Shown: positions 8,969 to 16,153, numbered from the stretch's first letter. The stretch: 32,158 bases of DNA from CAYORM01 sp964406375 (GCA_964406375.1 CAYORM010000034.1:1-32158), one strand, 5' to 3'. Notes: a model not told the origin generated them from the sequence alone. Made by a program: numbers and translations.

Positions 8969-9661
8969 ATGATCGATCGCAGAACCAGCCTGCGCCTCGC
9001 CCTTGCAGCCGGTGCGGCGGCCGTGCCGGTCCTGTCGGTGGCGGGGCGCGCCATGGCGGCGACCGCCGCCGATGCGCAATCCGTCGTCGATCAGAGCCGC
9101 ATCGCCGTGCAGTCGCTGATGGCGGCGCCCCAGACCTCCGACCTGCCGCGCTTCATCAGGGCGGCCCGGGCCGTCCTCATCATCCCGCAGATGTTCGAGG
9201 GCGGCTTCATCCTCGGCGCCTCCGGCGGCAACGGGGTGATGCTGGCACGGATGGCCGATGGAAGCTGGAGCTACCCCGCCTTCTACGCCGCCCTCGGCGG
9301 CTCGATCGGCCTGCAGATCGGCGGGCAGGTGTCGCAGCTCTGCCTGACCATCATGACCGATCGCGGGTTCCAGACGGTGCAGGGGACCGAGTTCACGATC
9401 GGCGCCGACATCTCCGGCTCGATAGTCAACCAGGGGGTCGGCGTCGGCGCGCGCACCGCCCTGGCCATGGATGGCGACATGTACGCCTTCTCGCTGGCAC
9501 AGGGCCTTTATGCCGGCGGTACGCTGGACGGGACGGTGATCAACGAACTCGAGGATTTCAACGACGCCTATTACGGCTTCGGCGCCACCGCCCGTGTCAT
9601 CTTCCAGGGCCGTCTCAGCAATCCGGGCGCCGAGGGGCTGCGCGCCGTCCTGCCGCGCTAA
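8969..9661 (+). CDS. Exported SYLF (Ysc84-like) domain protein
   Basis: The protein has 230 residues. Its N-terminus carries a twin-arginine-like export signal, DRRTSLRLALAAGAAAVP, ending near GRAMAA, so it is probably exported folded through Tat or anchored in the periplasm. The mature part is a SYLF domain: an N-terminal helix (SVVDQSRIAVQSLMAA), the RAVLIIPQMFEGGFILGASGG strand block (written here as conserved hallmarks), IGLQIGGQVSQL, and a C-terminal YGFGATARVIFQGR element. SYLF domains in eukaryotes bind phosphoinositides and actin; the bacterial role is not settled but points to lipid association. I chose the ATG at 8969 because AGGAGGGAGA lies just upstream, rather than the in-frame ATG at 8927. 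It ends at a strong hairpin shared with the convergent neighbour. Confidence 0.85.
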   Translation: MIDRRTSLRLALAAGAAAVPVLSVAGRAMAATAADAQSVVDQSRIAVQSLMAAPQTSDLPRFIRAARAVLIIPQMFEGGFILGASGGNGVMLARMADGSWSYPAFYAALGGSIGLQIGGQVSQLCLTIMTDRGFQTVQGTEFTIGADISGSIVNQGVGVGARTALAMDGDMYAFSLAQGLYAGGTLDGTVINELEDFNDAYYGFGATARVIFQGRLSNPGAEGLRAVLPR

Positions 9662-9683
9662 GCGGGGCGCGCTGCGCCCCGCT
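9661..9683. terminator. Perfect 10-bp hairpin between convergent genes
   Basis: AGCGGGGCGC and GCGCCCCGCT form a perfect 10-bp GC-rich stem with loop GCT, starting at the last base of the SYLF gene stop codon. There is no T run on either side, but its position between convergent genes suggests transcription termination or mRNA 3'-end protection for both. Confidence 0.6.
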
Positions 9684-9703
9684 CCGGCGGGCTGACCGGC
9701 GGG

Positions 9704-10372
9704 CTAGCTGTAGCGCTGCTCGGTCCAGGGATCGGCCTCGTTGTGATAGCCGCGGACCTCCCAGAAGCCCGGGCGGTCCTCGGCGGTGAACTCGATCCGC
9801 TCGACCCATTTGGCGCTCTTCCAGAAGTACCGCTTGGGCAGCACGATGCGGACCGGCCCCCCGTGTTCGGCCGGGATCGGCGCGCCGTCGTGATGGCTGG
9901 CCAGCAGCACGTCCTCATCGTCGAAATCGGCGAGGGTGATGTTGGTCGTGTAGCCGTCGCGGGCATGGAAGACGATGTGCCGCGCCGCCGGGGTGGGACG
10001 CACCAGCGACAGCAGATGGCGCGCGGAGACCCCGCGCCAGCGATTGTCGAAGCGTGACCAGGCCGTGACGCAATGGATGTCCGAGACATCCTCGAAGACG
10101 GGCTGGGCGATGAAATCGTCCCAACGCCACTGCAGCGGCGCCTCGACCAGCCCGTCGACCCTGAGCGTCCAGCTCTCCAGCGGGATCCGGGGCTGGATCC
10201 CGAGATCGAGCACCGGCCAGTTCCGCACCTGCTTCTGGCCGGGCGGCAGCCTGTCGCGCGCGGGATCGCCGCTGGTGCCGGTCAGATGGCGGCCCTCGCG
10301 CGCCCAGCGCGCCTTGCTGTCGACGAGGCGCTGGCGCGGAACGGCGCCGTTACTGTCAATGTCGTCGCTCAC
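9704..10372 (-). CDS. Sulfite-oxidase-fold molybdopterin-dependent oxidoreductase (YuiH-like)
   Basis: This 222-residue protein consists of the oxidoreductase molybdopterin-binding domain. Visible landmarks are RLPPGQ, NWPVLDLG, WTLRVDGLVEAP and the active-site block DIHCVTAWSRFDN, whose C101 is the expected molybdenum-ligating cysteine. Then follow FHARDGYTTNI, ASHHDGAPIPAEHGGPVRIV and a C-terminal GFWEVRGYHN motif. No signal peptide is present, unlike MsrP/YedY, so a cytoplasmic enzyme is expected; the substrate is unknown. I prefer the GTG at 10372, preceded by a very good Shine-Dalgarno (GGAGAGGTGA at 10375-10384), over an ATG at 10435 that would add 21 low-complexity residues. With that start it overlaps the upstream small membrane-protein gene by 17 bases, suggesting coupled translation and a functional pair. 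Confidence 0.88.
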   Translation of the reverse strand: MSDDIDSNGAVPRQRLVDSKARWAREGRHLTGTSGDPARDRLPPGQKQVRNWPVLDLGIQPRIPLESWTLRVDGLVEAPLQWRWDDFIAQPVFEDVSDIHCVTAWSRFDNRWRGVSARHLLSLVRPTPAARHIVFHARDGYTTNITLADFDDEDVLLASHHDGAPIPAEHGGPVRIVLPKRYFWKSAKWVERIEFTAEDRPGFWEVRGYHNEADPWTEQRYS

Positions 10373-10571
10373 GGTCACCTCTCCGGGGCGGTGGTTCACC
10401 GGCATCGGGTGGCTGGCTGTCGCCTCGTCGGACATCGCTCGCGGTCCGTTCGCGCCCGCGTCTCGTTGCCAGCCTCATCAGCCCAAGATGGAGCGCGACG
10501 ATTCCGACCACGGCGATCGCCAGCGCGATCCAGCCATGCACGCTCATATCGAGATCAAACATCCCGCTCAT
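10356..10571 (-). CDS. Small single-pass membrane protein upstream of the molybdoenzyme
   Basis: The protein has 71 residues, starting at an ATG at 10571. It has a short N-terminus (MSGMFDLDMSVHGW), one clear transmembrane helix (about residues 13-32, IALAIAVVGIVALHLGLM) and a strongly basic, Arg/Pro-rich cytoplasmic tail. I do not recognise a family. It overlaps the next gene's preferred GTG start by 17 bases on the same strand, so the two are likely one transcription unit, and the small protein might tether the soluble molybdoenzyme to the membrane. That role is inference. The ribosome binding site is poor and the tail is low complexity, so the exact ends are uncertain. The gene is divergent from fur/mur across about 150 bases. 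Confidence 0.5.
   Translation of the reverse strand: MSGMFDLDMSVHGWIALAIAVVGIVALHLGLMRLATRRGRERTASDVRRGDSQPPDAGEPPPRRGDRERRH
10375..10384 (-). promoter_or_regulatory. Shine-Dalgarno supporting the GTG start of the molybdoenzyme
   Basis: On the minus strand this reads GGAGAGGTGA, placed directly before the GTG at 10372. It lies inside the end of the overlapping small gene, as expected for translational coupling. Confidence 0.65.
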
Positions 10572-10722
10572 CAAGCCCGCATAGCACGCGGGGTGCTCCC
10601 CGTCGCCGCCCGGAAACGCCGCCCCCCGATGCACACCCCGCACCGTCGACGCCGGTGCGCTGCTTGTGTAGTCTCGGGGGAGGTGCCCAGACGGGGCAGA
10701 ACGACGAAACGGGAGCGTGGCC
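10572..10722. promoter_or_regulatory. Divergent control region between the molybdoenzyme unit and fur/mur
   Basis: These 151 bases must contain promoters for both directions. A GGGAG Shine-Dalgarno precedes the Fur-family ATG. I do not see a clear Fur/Mur box or a confident -35/-10 pair. Confidence 0.4.
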
Positions 10723-11124
10723 ATGACGCTCGAGGAACGCTGCAGCGCTGCTGGGCTGAAGATGACCGGTCAGCGTCGCGTCATCCTGCAGGTACTGAGC
10801 GAATCCGACGACCACCCCTCGGTCGAGACGGTCTATCACCGTGCGCGGCAGGCGGATCCGACGATCAGCATTGCGACGGTCTACCGCACGCTGCACCTGC
10901 TGGATGAGCTTAATCTCGTCCAGCGTCACGACTTCAACGAGAACTACTCGCGGTTCGAGGTCAATCTCGAGCATCACCACCACCTGATCGACCTCGAGAC
11001 CGGCGATGTGATCGAGTTCCAGGATGAGGAACTTGAGCACCTCAAGGAACGGATCGCGCGCCGCCTCGGCTATGATCTGATCGACCACAGGCTCGAATTC
11101 TATGGGCGAAAATCCCGGTCGTAG
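10723..11124 (+). CDS. Fur-family metal-responsive repressor (alphaproteobacterial Fur/Mur type)
   Basis: This 133-residue regulator has the Fur layout: an N-terminal helix ending LKMTGQRRVIL, a winged helix including ISIATVYRTLHLLDELNLV (about 48-66, the recognition helix), and a dimerisation domain with HHHH at 84-87, GDVIEF and GYDLIDHRLEFYG. The usual CxxC structural zinc pair after HHHHLI is absent (LIDLETGD), as in alphaproteobacterial Fur/Mur proteins, which tend to sense manganese or iron. The HHHH cluster and D90/E92 can still form the regulatory site. The ATG at 10723 is preferred over a GTG at 10717 because GGGAG is seven bases upstream. The stop codon lies inside the following small gene, so the two overlap by 23 bases. 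Iron versus manganese specificity cannot be decided from sequence alone. Confidence 0.9.
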   Translation: MTLEERCSAAGLKMTGQRRVILQVLSESDDHPSVETVYHRARQADPTISIATVYRTLHLLDELNLVQRHDFNENYSRFEVNLEHHHHLIDLETGDVIEFQDEELEHLKERIARRLGYDLIDHRLEFYGRKSRS

Positions 11125-11347
11125 AGTGAGTTGCGGTGACGCGCTTCCGCTCGGCGACAGCTATCTGGACTGTCACTGCCACCGCGCGGTGATGCGAGCC
11201 TATGGCGGTATGATGGCGAAGGGCGTGCCGCGTGCGGTCGCCCTCGAGGCCGCGATCCGCGTCTTCCGCTATCACCATCCCGAGGTCCCGTCCTTTCGCG
11301 CCCACGACACGGTCGAGACCTGGGTCTACGCCGGCCGTCTCAACTGA
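11102..11347 (+). CDS. Conserved-looking small protein overlapping fur/mur
   Basis: This 81-residue soluble protein belongs to no family I can name. It contains the compact motif SYLDCHCHRAVMRAYGGMMAK (given as its hallmark; the Cys-His-Cys-His core sits at about residues 24-27), an amphipathic helix VALEAAIRVFRYHHPEVP, and a C-terminal strand VETWVYAGRLN. The sequence is compositionally normal for a globular protein and unlike a frame shadow. The ATG at 11102 lies inside the Fur-family gene (23-base overlap); an in-frame GTG at 11126, just after the fur stop, is an alternative start. The Cys/His cluster beside a metal regulator suggests metal binding, which is inference. It could be co-transcribed with fur. 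Confidence 0.6.
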   Translation: MGENPGRRVSCGDALPLGDSYLDCHCHRAVMRAYGGMMAKGVPRAVALEAAIRVFRYHHPEVPSFRAHDTVETWVYAGRLN

Positions 11348-11433
11348 GGCGGGGGGCTTCGTCCGCAGCGCGGCGGCCAGTCCGGTCGCCCGCCGTCGTT
11401 ACCCTCGCGGTCGAGGGGCTTACAGCGTCGGTC

Positions 11434-12081
11434 GTGCTGCGCCGCAACCCGGCGAGCCGGCGGCTGACCCTGCGGCATGATCCGGCGACGGGCGCCGTCT
11501 CTGTCTCGGCGCCGCCGCACCTCGCCGAGGCGACGGTGCTGGCCTTCGTCGCGCGGCATCTCGACTGGATCCGCGCCCGTCAGGCGCAGACGCCGGAACG
11601 CATCCCCTTCCTGCCCGGTGCCGCCGTACCGCTTCTGGGCCGTGACCGGGTGATCCGGCACGACCCGCTGGCGCCGCGACGGGTCAGTGTGGCCGAGGAC
11701 GCCCTCCTCGTCGGCGGGCCGGGCGAGCATGTCGCGGCCCGGGTCGAGGCGGCGCTGCGGCGCCTCGCGCGCGAGACGCTTGCGGTCCGGGCCCGCCGGC
11801 TCGCGGCGCGGATCGGGCGTGACGTGGCCGCCGTCAGCGTGCGCGACACCCGCAGCCGGTGGGGCAGCTGCGGGTCGGGCGGCCGGCTCTCCTTCTCCTG
11901 GCGGCTGGTGATGGCGCCCGAGCCGGTCCTCGACTACGTCGTGGCGCATGAGGTCGCGCATCTCGTTGAAATGAACCACGGGCCGCGTTTCTGGGCGCTG
12001 GTCGACACGCTGCACCCGGATCCGGCAGCGGCGAGGGCCTGGCTGCGCCGTCACGGCGCCACGCTGCACCGCTATGGCTGA
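11434..12081 (+). CDS. YgjP-like zinc metallopeptidase (M48 / DUF45 type)
   Basis: The protein of about 215 residues shows the YgjP/WLM-like signature: RRLTLRHDPATG at the N-terminus, DTRSRWGSCGSGG with RLSFSWRLVMAP (about 138-162), then the metal site AHEVAHLVEMNHGPRFW. There H172, E173 and H176 form HExxH, and H182 is a likely third ligand. It should be a cytoplasmic zinc-dependent hydrolase; the substrate is unknown. The start is uncertain: the GTG at 11434 has no good Shine-Dalgarno, and the frame is open upstream without another ATG, GTG or TTG before the previous stop. A CTG at 11344 is a remote possibility. The stop overlaps the start of the Bcr/CflA gene by eight bases. Confidence 0.88.
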   Translation: MLRRNPASRRLTLRHDPATGAVSVSAPPHLAEATVLAFVARHLDWIRARQAQTPERIPFLPGAAVPLLGRDRVIRHDPLAPRRVSVAEDALLVGGPGEHVAARVEAALRRLARETLAVRARRLAARIGRDVAAVSVRDTRSRWGSCGSGGRLSFSWRLVMAPEPVLDYVVAHEVAHLVEMNHGPRFWALVDTLHPDPAAARAWLRRHGATLHRYG

Positions 12082-13306
12082 GCCACGCCGGGCGACGCCG
12101 GTCCCCTTCACGCTCGCCGCGCTGCTCACGGCGCTCACCGCCTTCGGGCCGCTGTCGACCGATCTCTATCTGCCGTCTCTGCCCGGGCTCGTCGCGGTGT
12201 TCGCGACCGACATGGCGACGGTGCAGCTCACCCTCAGCGTCTTCCTCATCGGTTTCGCCGTCAGCCAGCTCGTCTACGGGCCGGTCTCGGACCGGTTTGG
12301 CCGACGGCCGGCGCTGCTCGCCGGCATCGGGCTGTTCGCCGCCGGCACCGTCGCCTGCGCGCTCGCTCCGACCATCGAGACGCTGATCGCCGCGCGGCTC
12401 GTCCAGGCGGTCGGCGCCTGCTCGGGCCCCGTGCTCGCCCGGGCGGTGCTGCGCGATCTCGCCCCGCCGCAGGAGGCGGCGCGGCTGCTCGCCTACATGT
12501 CGATGGCGATGGCGGTGGCGCCCGCGGCCGGTCCGGTGCTCGGCGGGGTGCTGACGACGGCCCTCGGCTGGCAGGCGAACTTCTGGTTGCTCCTCGGCTT
12601 CGCGCTCGCGATGCTCGCTGGCACACTGCTGCGCCTGCCCGAGACCAACTCAAGGCGTGACCCCGCAGCGACGCGTCCACGGCGCCTGATCGAGGCGTAC
12701 GCCTCCCTCCTGCGAGACCGGTTGTTCGTGGGGTACGCCTCCGTCGTCGCCGGCGCGTACAGCACGATCTTCGTCTTCATCTCCGGCTCGGCCTTCGTGC
12801 TCGTCGAGGCGATGGGCCTGTCACCGGTGGCCTACGGGCTGTGTTTCGGCCTCGCCGTTCTCGGCTACATCGCCGGTGCCTTCGGGGCGGGGCGGCTGAC
12901 CCGGCGGCTCGGCCTCGACCGGATGATCGCTCTCGGCACCGCGGTGATGGCAGCGGGCGCGATCGTCATGGCGGCGCTGGCCTGGGCGGGCGTCGCCAGT
13001 CCGGCAGCGGTGCTCGTCCCCTTCGTGCCGGTGATGGCGGGCGTCGGGCTCGCCATGCCCAACGCCGTGGCCGGCGCCGTCGGACCCTTCCCGCACATGG
13101 CTGGCACCGCCTCGGCGCTGCTCGGCTTCGTGCAGATGACGGTGGCCGCCGCCGTCGGCGTCGCCATCGGCCATGCGGGGGCGCCGGATGGGCGCCCAAT
13201 GGCCACCGGTGTCGTCGTGACGGTCGCGCTCGCCGCGGGCGGCCTCCACCTCCTGGTCAGACCGCAGCGGCGCCGATTGCGCGCCACGGCGGATGATGCG
13301 ACATGA
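12074..13306 (+). CDS. Bcr/CflA-family MFS drug-type exporter
   Basis: This 410-residue protein has twelve hydrophobic segments. The first contains the family-typical TALTAFGPLSTDLYLPSLPG, and the loop between helices 2 and 3 has the MFS motif A variant GPVSDRFGRRPALL. Motif C-like glycines (AVAPAAGPVLGGVL) lie in helix 5, as in proton-antiport exporters. The Bcr/CflA family includes bicyclomycin and sulfonamide exporters and general H+/drug antiporters; the substrate here is not known. It overlaps the end of the YgjP-like gene by eight bases and is 37 bases before the next gene on the same strand, suggesting a small operon. Nothing is odd about its length or motifs. Confidence 0.92.
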   Translation: MAEPRRATPVPFTLAALLTALTAFGPLSTDLYLPSLPGLVAVFATDMATVQLTLSVFLIGFAVSQLVYGPVSDRFGRRPALLAGIGLFAAGTVACALAPTIETLIAARLVQAVGACSGPVLARAVLRDLAPPQEAARLLAYMSMAMAVAPAAGPVLGGVLTTALGWQANFWLLLGFALAMLAGTLLRLPETNSRRDPAATRPRRLIEAYASLLRDRLFVGYASVVAGAYSTIFVFISGSAFVLVEAMGLSPVAYGLCFGLAVLGYIAGAFGAGRLTRRLGLDRMIALGTAVMAAGAIVMAALAWAGVASPAAVLVPFVPVMAGVGLAMPNAVAGAVGPFPHMAGTASALLGFVQMTVAAAVGVAIGHAGAPDGRPMATGVVVTVALAAGGLHLLVRPQRRRLRATADDAT

Positions 13307-13343
13307 TGGAAGGGATCTCGTCCCGCCATCCGTCGGAGACCCG

Positions 13344-13751
13344 ATGCACGCCGCCGCCCGCCCCATCCTGCCGCCGAGCCTCGAGGAGATGGAGGCGCTG
13401 GCCGAGCAGGCATTCGAGCGCATCCCGGCGCTGCTGCGGTCGATGGTGCGCGGCGTCGCGATCCAGGTCGTCGATTTCCCGGACGACGACACGTGCCGCG
13501 AGATGGAACTCGAGAGCCCCTACGATCTGCTCGGCCTCTATTCCGGCACGCCCTTCGGCCAGAAGGGGCTGACGATCGCCACCCAGCCGGACCTGATCTT
13601 CCTCTATCGCCGGCCGATCCTCGACTATTGGTGTGAGACCGGCGAGGATCTGGCGCACATCGTCCGCCATGTGCTGATCCACGAGATCGGCCACCATTTC
13701 GGCCTGTCGGACGAGGAGATGGAAGCGCTCGAGGCGCAGGTCACGGATTGA
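13344..13751 (+). CDS. Zincin-like metallopeptidase (PF06262 type)
   Basis: This small protein of 135 residues has the minigluzincin-like zinc site LIHEIGHHFGLSDEEM, with H113, E114 and H117 plus D123 in a nearby position. A hydrophobic beta hairpin (DLIFLYRRPILDYW) precedes it, and an acidic LYSGTPFGQKG element lies further upstream. This is typical of the short cytoplasmic metallopeptidase family annotated as zincin-like. The ATG at 13344 is selected because GGAG lies five bases upstream; an earlier in-frame ATG at 13293 lies within the upstream exporter gene and lacks a good site. Its end overlaps the convergent uracil-DNA glycosylase gene by 11 bases. The physiological substrate is unknown. 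Confidence 0.88.
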   Translation: MHAAARPILPPSLEEMEALAEQAFERIPALLRSMVRGVAIQVVDFPDDDTCREMELESPYDLLGLYSGTPFGQKGLTIATQPDLIFLYRRPILDYWCETGEDLAHIVRHVLIHEIGHHFGLSDEEMEALEAQVTD

Positions 13752-14334
13752 TCGCGGCCGCCAGCGCGGCACGCAGCTCGGGGACGAGCCGAGCTTCGAA
13801 CCACGGATGGCGCTTCAGCCACGCGGTATTGCGCCAGCTCGGATGCGGCAGCGGTACGAAATCGGGCGCGTAATCGCGCCAGGCGGCGACGGTCTCCGTC
13901 ATCGTCGCGCGGCGCCGGGCACCGAGATAATAGGCCTGGGCGTAGCCGCCGATCAGCAGCGTCAGCCGCAGTTCGGGCAGGAGTGGCCGGATCCGCGGAT
14001 GCCAGAGCGGCGCGCATTCACGGCGCGGCGGCCGGTCGCCGCCCTTCGGATCGGTGCCGGGAAAGCACAGTCCCATCGGCAGGATCGCGAAGGTCGACGG
14101 ATCGTAGAAGCGCTCCCTGTCGATGCCGAGCCAGGCGCGCAGCCGGTCGCCGCTGCGATCGTTCCAGGGGATCCCGGTTTCGTGCACCCGTGTGCCGGGG
14201 GCCTGTCCGACGATCAGCACCCGGGCTGACGCCGCGGCGGTGACCACGGGGCGCGGTTCGTGCCCGAGCGCCGCCGCACAGAGCCGGCAAGCGCGGGCGG
14301 CGGCGAGTGTGGTCTCGAGGGCGTCGCCCGTCAT
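13741..14334 (-). CDS. Uracil-DNA glycosylase family protein with four-cysteine (Fe-S type) arrangement
   Basis: This 197-residue member of the UDG superfamily has motif 1 as IVGQAPGTRVHETGIPWNDRS (GQAPG at 43-47), FPGTDPKGGDRPP in the middle and the C-terminal motif PHPSWRN at 163-169. Four cysteines, C16, C19, C90 and C107, are spaced like the [4Fe-4S]-binding cysteines of family 4 and 5 UDGs, so an iron-sulfur cluster is likely (inference from spacing). Family 4 usually has GEAPG and family 5 GLAPG; here the residue is Gln. The enzyme would remove uracil or other damaged bases. Its ATG overlaps the stop of the sirtuin gene by four bases (14331-14334), so the two are translationally coupled. 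Confidence 0.85.
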   Translation of the reverse strand: MTGDALETTLAAARACRLCAAALGHEPRPVVTAAASARVLIVGQAPGTRVHETGIPWNDRSGDRLRAWLGIDRERFYDPSTFAILPMGLCFPGTDPKGGDRPPRRECAPLWHPRIRPLLPELRLTLLIGGYAQAYYLGARRRATMTETVAAWRDYAPDFVPLPHPSWRNTAWLKRHPWFEARLVPELRAALAAAINP

Positions 14335-15143
14335 GATCGCGCCGGCGCAGTACCATCCTGCGCCGTCTCCCCGGCCGTACCCGCCAAGAGCGCCTCGGCC
14401 ATCGCCGGCACGGTCTCGGTGGCCGGACCGGGGATAGGCAGCGCGAAGAGGTCGGCGACGAGGCTGGGTGCCACGTTGAGTTCCATCGTCAGCGCCCCGG
14501 CATCGAGCGCGCGGTGGACGAAGCCGGCGGCCGGATAGACGGTCCCCGAGGTGCCGATCGCAACGAACAGGGCACAGGCGTCGAGTGCCGCCTCGATGCG
14601 GTCGAGACCGCGCGGCATCTCGCCGAACCAGACGACGTCGGGCCGTAGCCGACCGGTGGCGCCGCAGCCCGGACAGGGCGGTGCGGGAGCGAGATCGCCA
14701 GACCAGGCGAAGGTTCCGCCGCAGCGCGTGCAGGCAACGCGGCCGAGCGCGCCATGCATCGCCAGCGGCGTCGCCGCCGGATCGCCCTCGGCCGCGCGGT
14801 CGTGCAGATCGTCGACATTCTGCGTCACGAGGAGGAAGGGCCCGCGCCACTGCCGCGCGAGGTGCGCCAGCGCCCGATGGGCGGCATTGGGGACGATGGC
14901 CGGATCGGCGAGGCTGCGCCGGCGTGCGTCGTAGAAGGCATGGACGCGCGCCGGATCGCGGGCGAAGGCCTCGGGCGTTGCGACCTCCTCGATGCTGTGG
15001 CGGGCCCAGATGCCGTCGGGGTCGCGGAAGGTGTCGAGCCCGCTCTCCTTCGAGATGCCGGCCCCCGTCAAGACGACGATGCCGGCATCGCGCGGCAGGC
15101 GCCGCAGGCGGGCGAAGGGGTCACTGGTCTCGAAGCGGGCCAT
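14331..15143 (-). CDS. NAD-dependent protein deacylase (sirtuin, class III signature)
   Basis: This 270-residue Sir2 family enzyme removes acyl groups from lysine side chains using NAD. The Rossmann and NAD motifs GAGISKESG (27-35), TFRDPDGIW and TQNVDDLH (107-114) are present, as are the catalytic H130 in MHGALG and the zinc ribbon cysteines C138, C141, C157 and C160. RPDVVWFGE and IGTSGTVYPAAG follow. Y71 and R74 (FYDARR) match the Tyr-x-x-Arg pair that, in SIRT5/CobB-type class III sirtuins, recognises succinyl or malonyl groups, so desuccinylase activity is plausible. SKESG replaces the more usual SAESG or SxESG. The ATG at 15143 gives a standard N-terminus. It is the first gene of a two-gene unit with the glycosylase and is divergent from the kinase gene. 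Confidence 0.93.
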   Translation of the reverse strand: MARFETSDPFARLRRLPRDAGIVVLTGAGISKESGLDTFRDPDGIWARHSIEEVATPEAFARDPARVHAFYDARRRSLADPAIVPNAAHRALAHLARQWRGPFLLVTQNVDDLHDRAAEGDPAATPLAMHGALGRVACTRCGGTFAWSGDLAPAPPCPGCGATGRLRPDVVWFGEMPRGLDRIEAALDACALFVAIGTSGTVYPAAGFVHRALDAGALTMELNVAPSLVADLFALPIPGPATETVPAMAEALLAGTAGETAQDGTAPARS

Positions 15144-15268
15144 GGGCCTTGCTATGTAGGCGCCGCGCCCCGTCTCAGGAAGTCCGCCGGATCGATGCAT
15201 CGCGCAACCCAGCCCCCTTCCGCCGCGCTCCCGCCGCAACCGCGCGGCCGGGTCTCCGGCCGTTGATC

Positions 15269-16153
15269 GTGGCGCCGGGCACGTCGCCCTCCGGCGCCGC
15301 CTCACACGGTACCGCGGGGCGGGTCGCGGCGGCGCTCGGCCGCCGGGTGGTGGCGATGCGGCCGCTCGCCGGCGGCTCGACCGTCGCCGTGCTGGCGGCC
15401 GATCTCGACGATGGCAGCCGGGTGGTGGTGAAGGCGGGCGACGCGCCGCTCGCCCTCGAGGCGTGGATGCTGGGCGAGCTCGCACGGCTCTCCTCCGTGC
15501 CGCTGCCCGCCGTGCTGCATGTCGAGCCCGATCTTCTGCTGCTGGAGTGGATCCCGCACGATCCCGACCCGCCGGGTCCGGCGGTCGAGACGCATGCGGC
15601 GGAGATCCTGGCGGCGCTGCACATGGTCGCCGGGCCGGCCTATGGCTATGCGCGCGACACTACGATCGGGCGGCTGCATCAGCCCAATCCTTGGATGGAG
15701 CGCTGGGTCGCATTCTATGGCGAGGTGCGGCTGCGCGCCACGGCCCGGGGCGGGGTCGCCGACGGCACGCTCGATCCAGGGCTCGCCCGCCGGATCGAGC
15801 GGCTGGCCGACCGGCTCGACCGCTGGCTCGTCGAGCCGGAGCGGCCGGCACTGCTGCATGGCGATGTCTGGACCGGCAATCTCCTGCACCGCGACGGCCG
15901 GGTGATCGGGCTGATCGATCCCGCCCTCTATTACGGCCATCCGGAGGTCGAACTCGCCTATGCCACGATGTTCGGCACCCTCGGCGACCGCTTCCTCGAC
16001 GCCTATGCCGCAATCGTCCCCGGTCATGATCCCGGTTTCCGCGATGTGCGGGCGGCGATCTACCGGATCTACCCGCAGATCGTACATGTCCGGACCTGGG
16101 ACCGTGACTATGCCCGGCCGATCGCGGCGACCCTCGACCGGCTGGGGCTGTGA
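15269..16153 (+). CDS. Fructosamine kinase family protein
   Basis: This predicted protein of about 294 residues has an aminoglycoside-phosphotransferase-like fold. After an N-terminal lobe with RPLAGGSTVAVLAA and the ATP lysine K55 (VVVKAGD) come the family-specific stretches IGRLHQPNPW and WMERWVAFYGEVRL. The catalytic loop LLHGDVWTGNLL (HGD at 197-199) and IDPALYYGHPEVELAY follow, the latter characteristic of fructosamine-3-kinase-related proteins. Bacterial members phosphorylate glycated amines or ribulosamines and act in protein deglycation repair. The start is uncertain: GTG at 15269 or TTG at 15263 fit the expected family length, but neither has a clear Shine-Dalgarno, and the frame stays open much further upstream as an antisense shadow of the sirtuin gene. 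Confidence 0.88.
   Translation: MAPGTSPSGAASHGTAGRVAAALGRRVVAMRPLAGGSTVAVLAADLDDGSRVVVKAGDAPLALEAWMLGELARLSSVPLPAVLHVEPDLLLLEWIPHDPDPPGPAVETHAAEILAALHMVAGPAYGYARDTTIGRLHQPNPWMERWVAFYGEVRLRATARGGVADGTLDPGLARRIERLADRLDRWLVEPERPALLHGDVWTGNLLHRDGRVIGLIDPALYYGHPEVELAYATMFGTLGDRFLDAYAAIVPGHDPGFRDVRAAIYRIYPQIVHVRTWDRDYARPIAATLDRLGL

Noticed and set aside
14585..15268. N-terminal extension of the fructosamine-kinase family protein
   Set aside because: The upstream part is the antisense of the sirtuin gene and is Arg-rich noise; the protein is of normal family length from 15263 or 15269.
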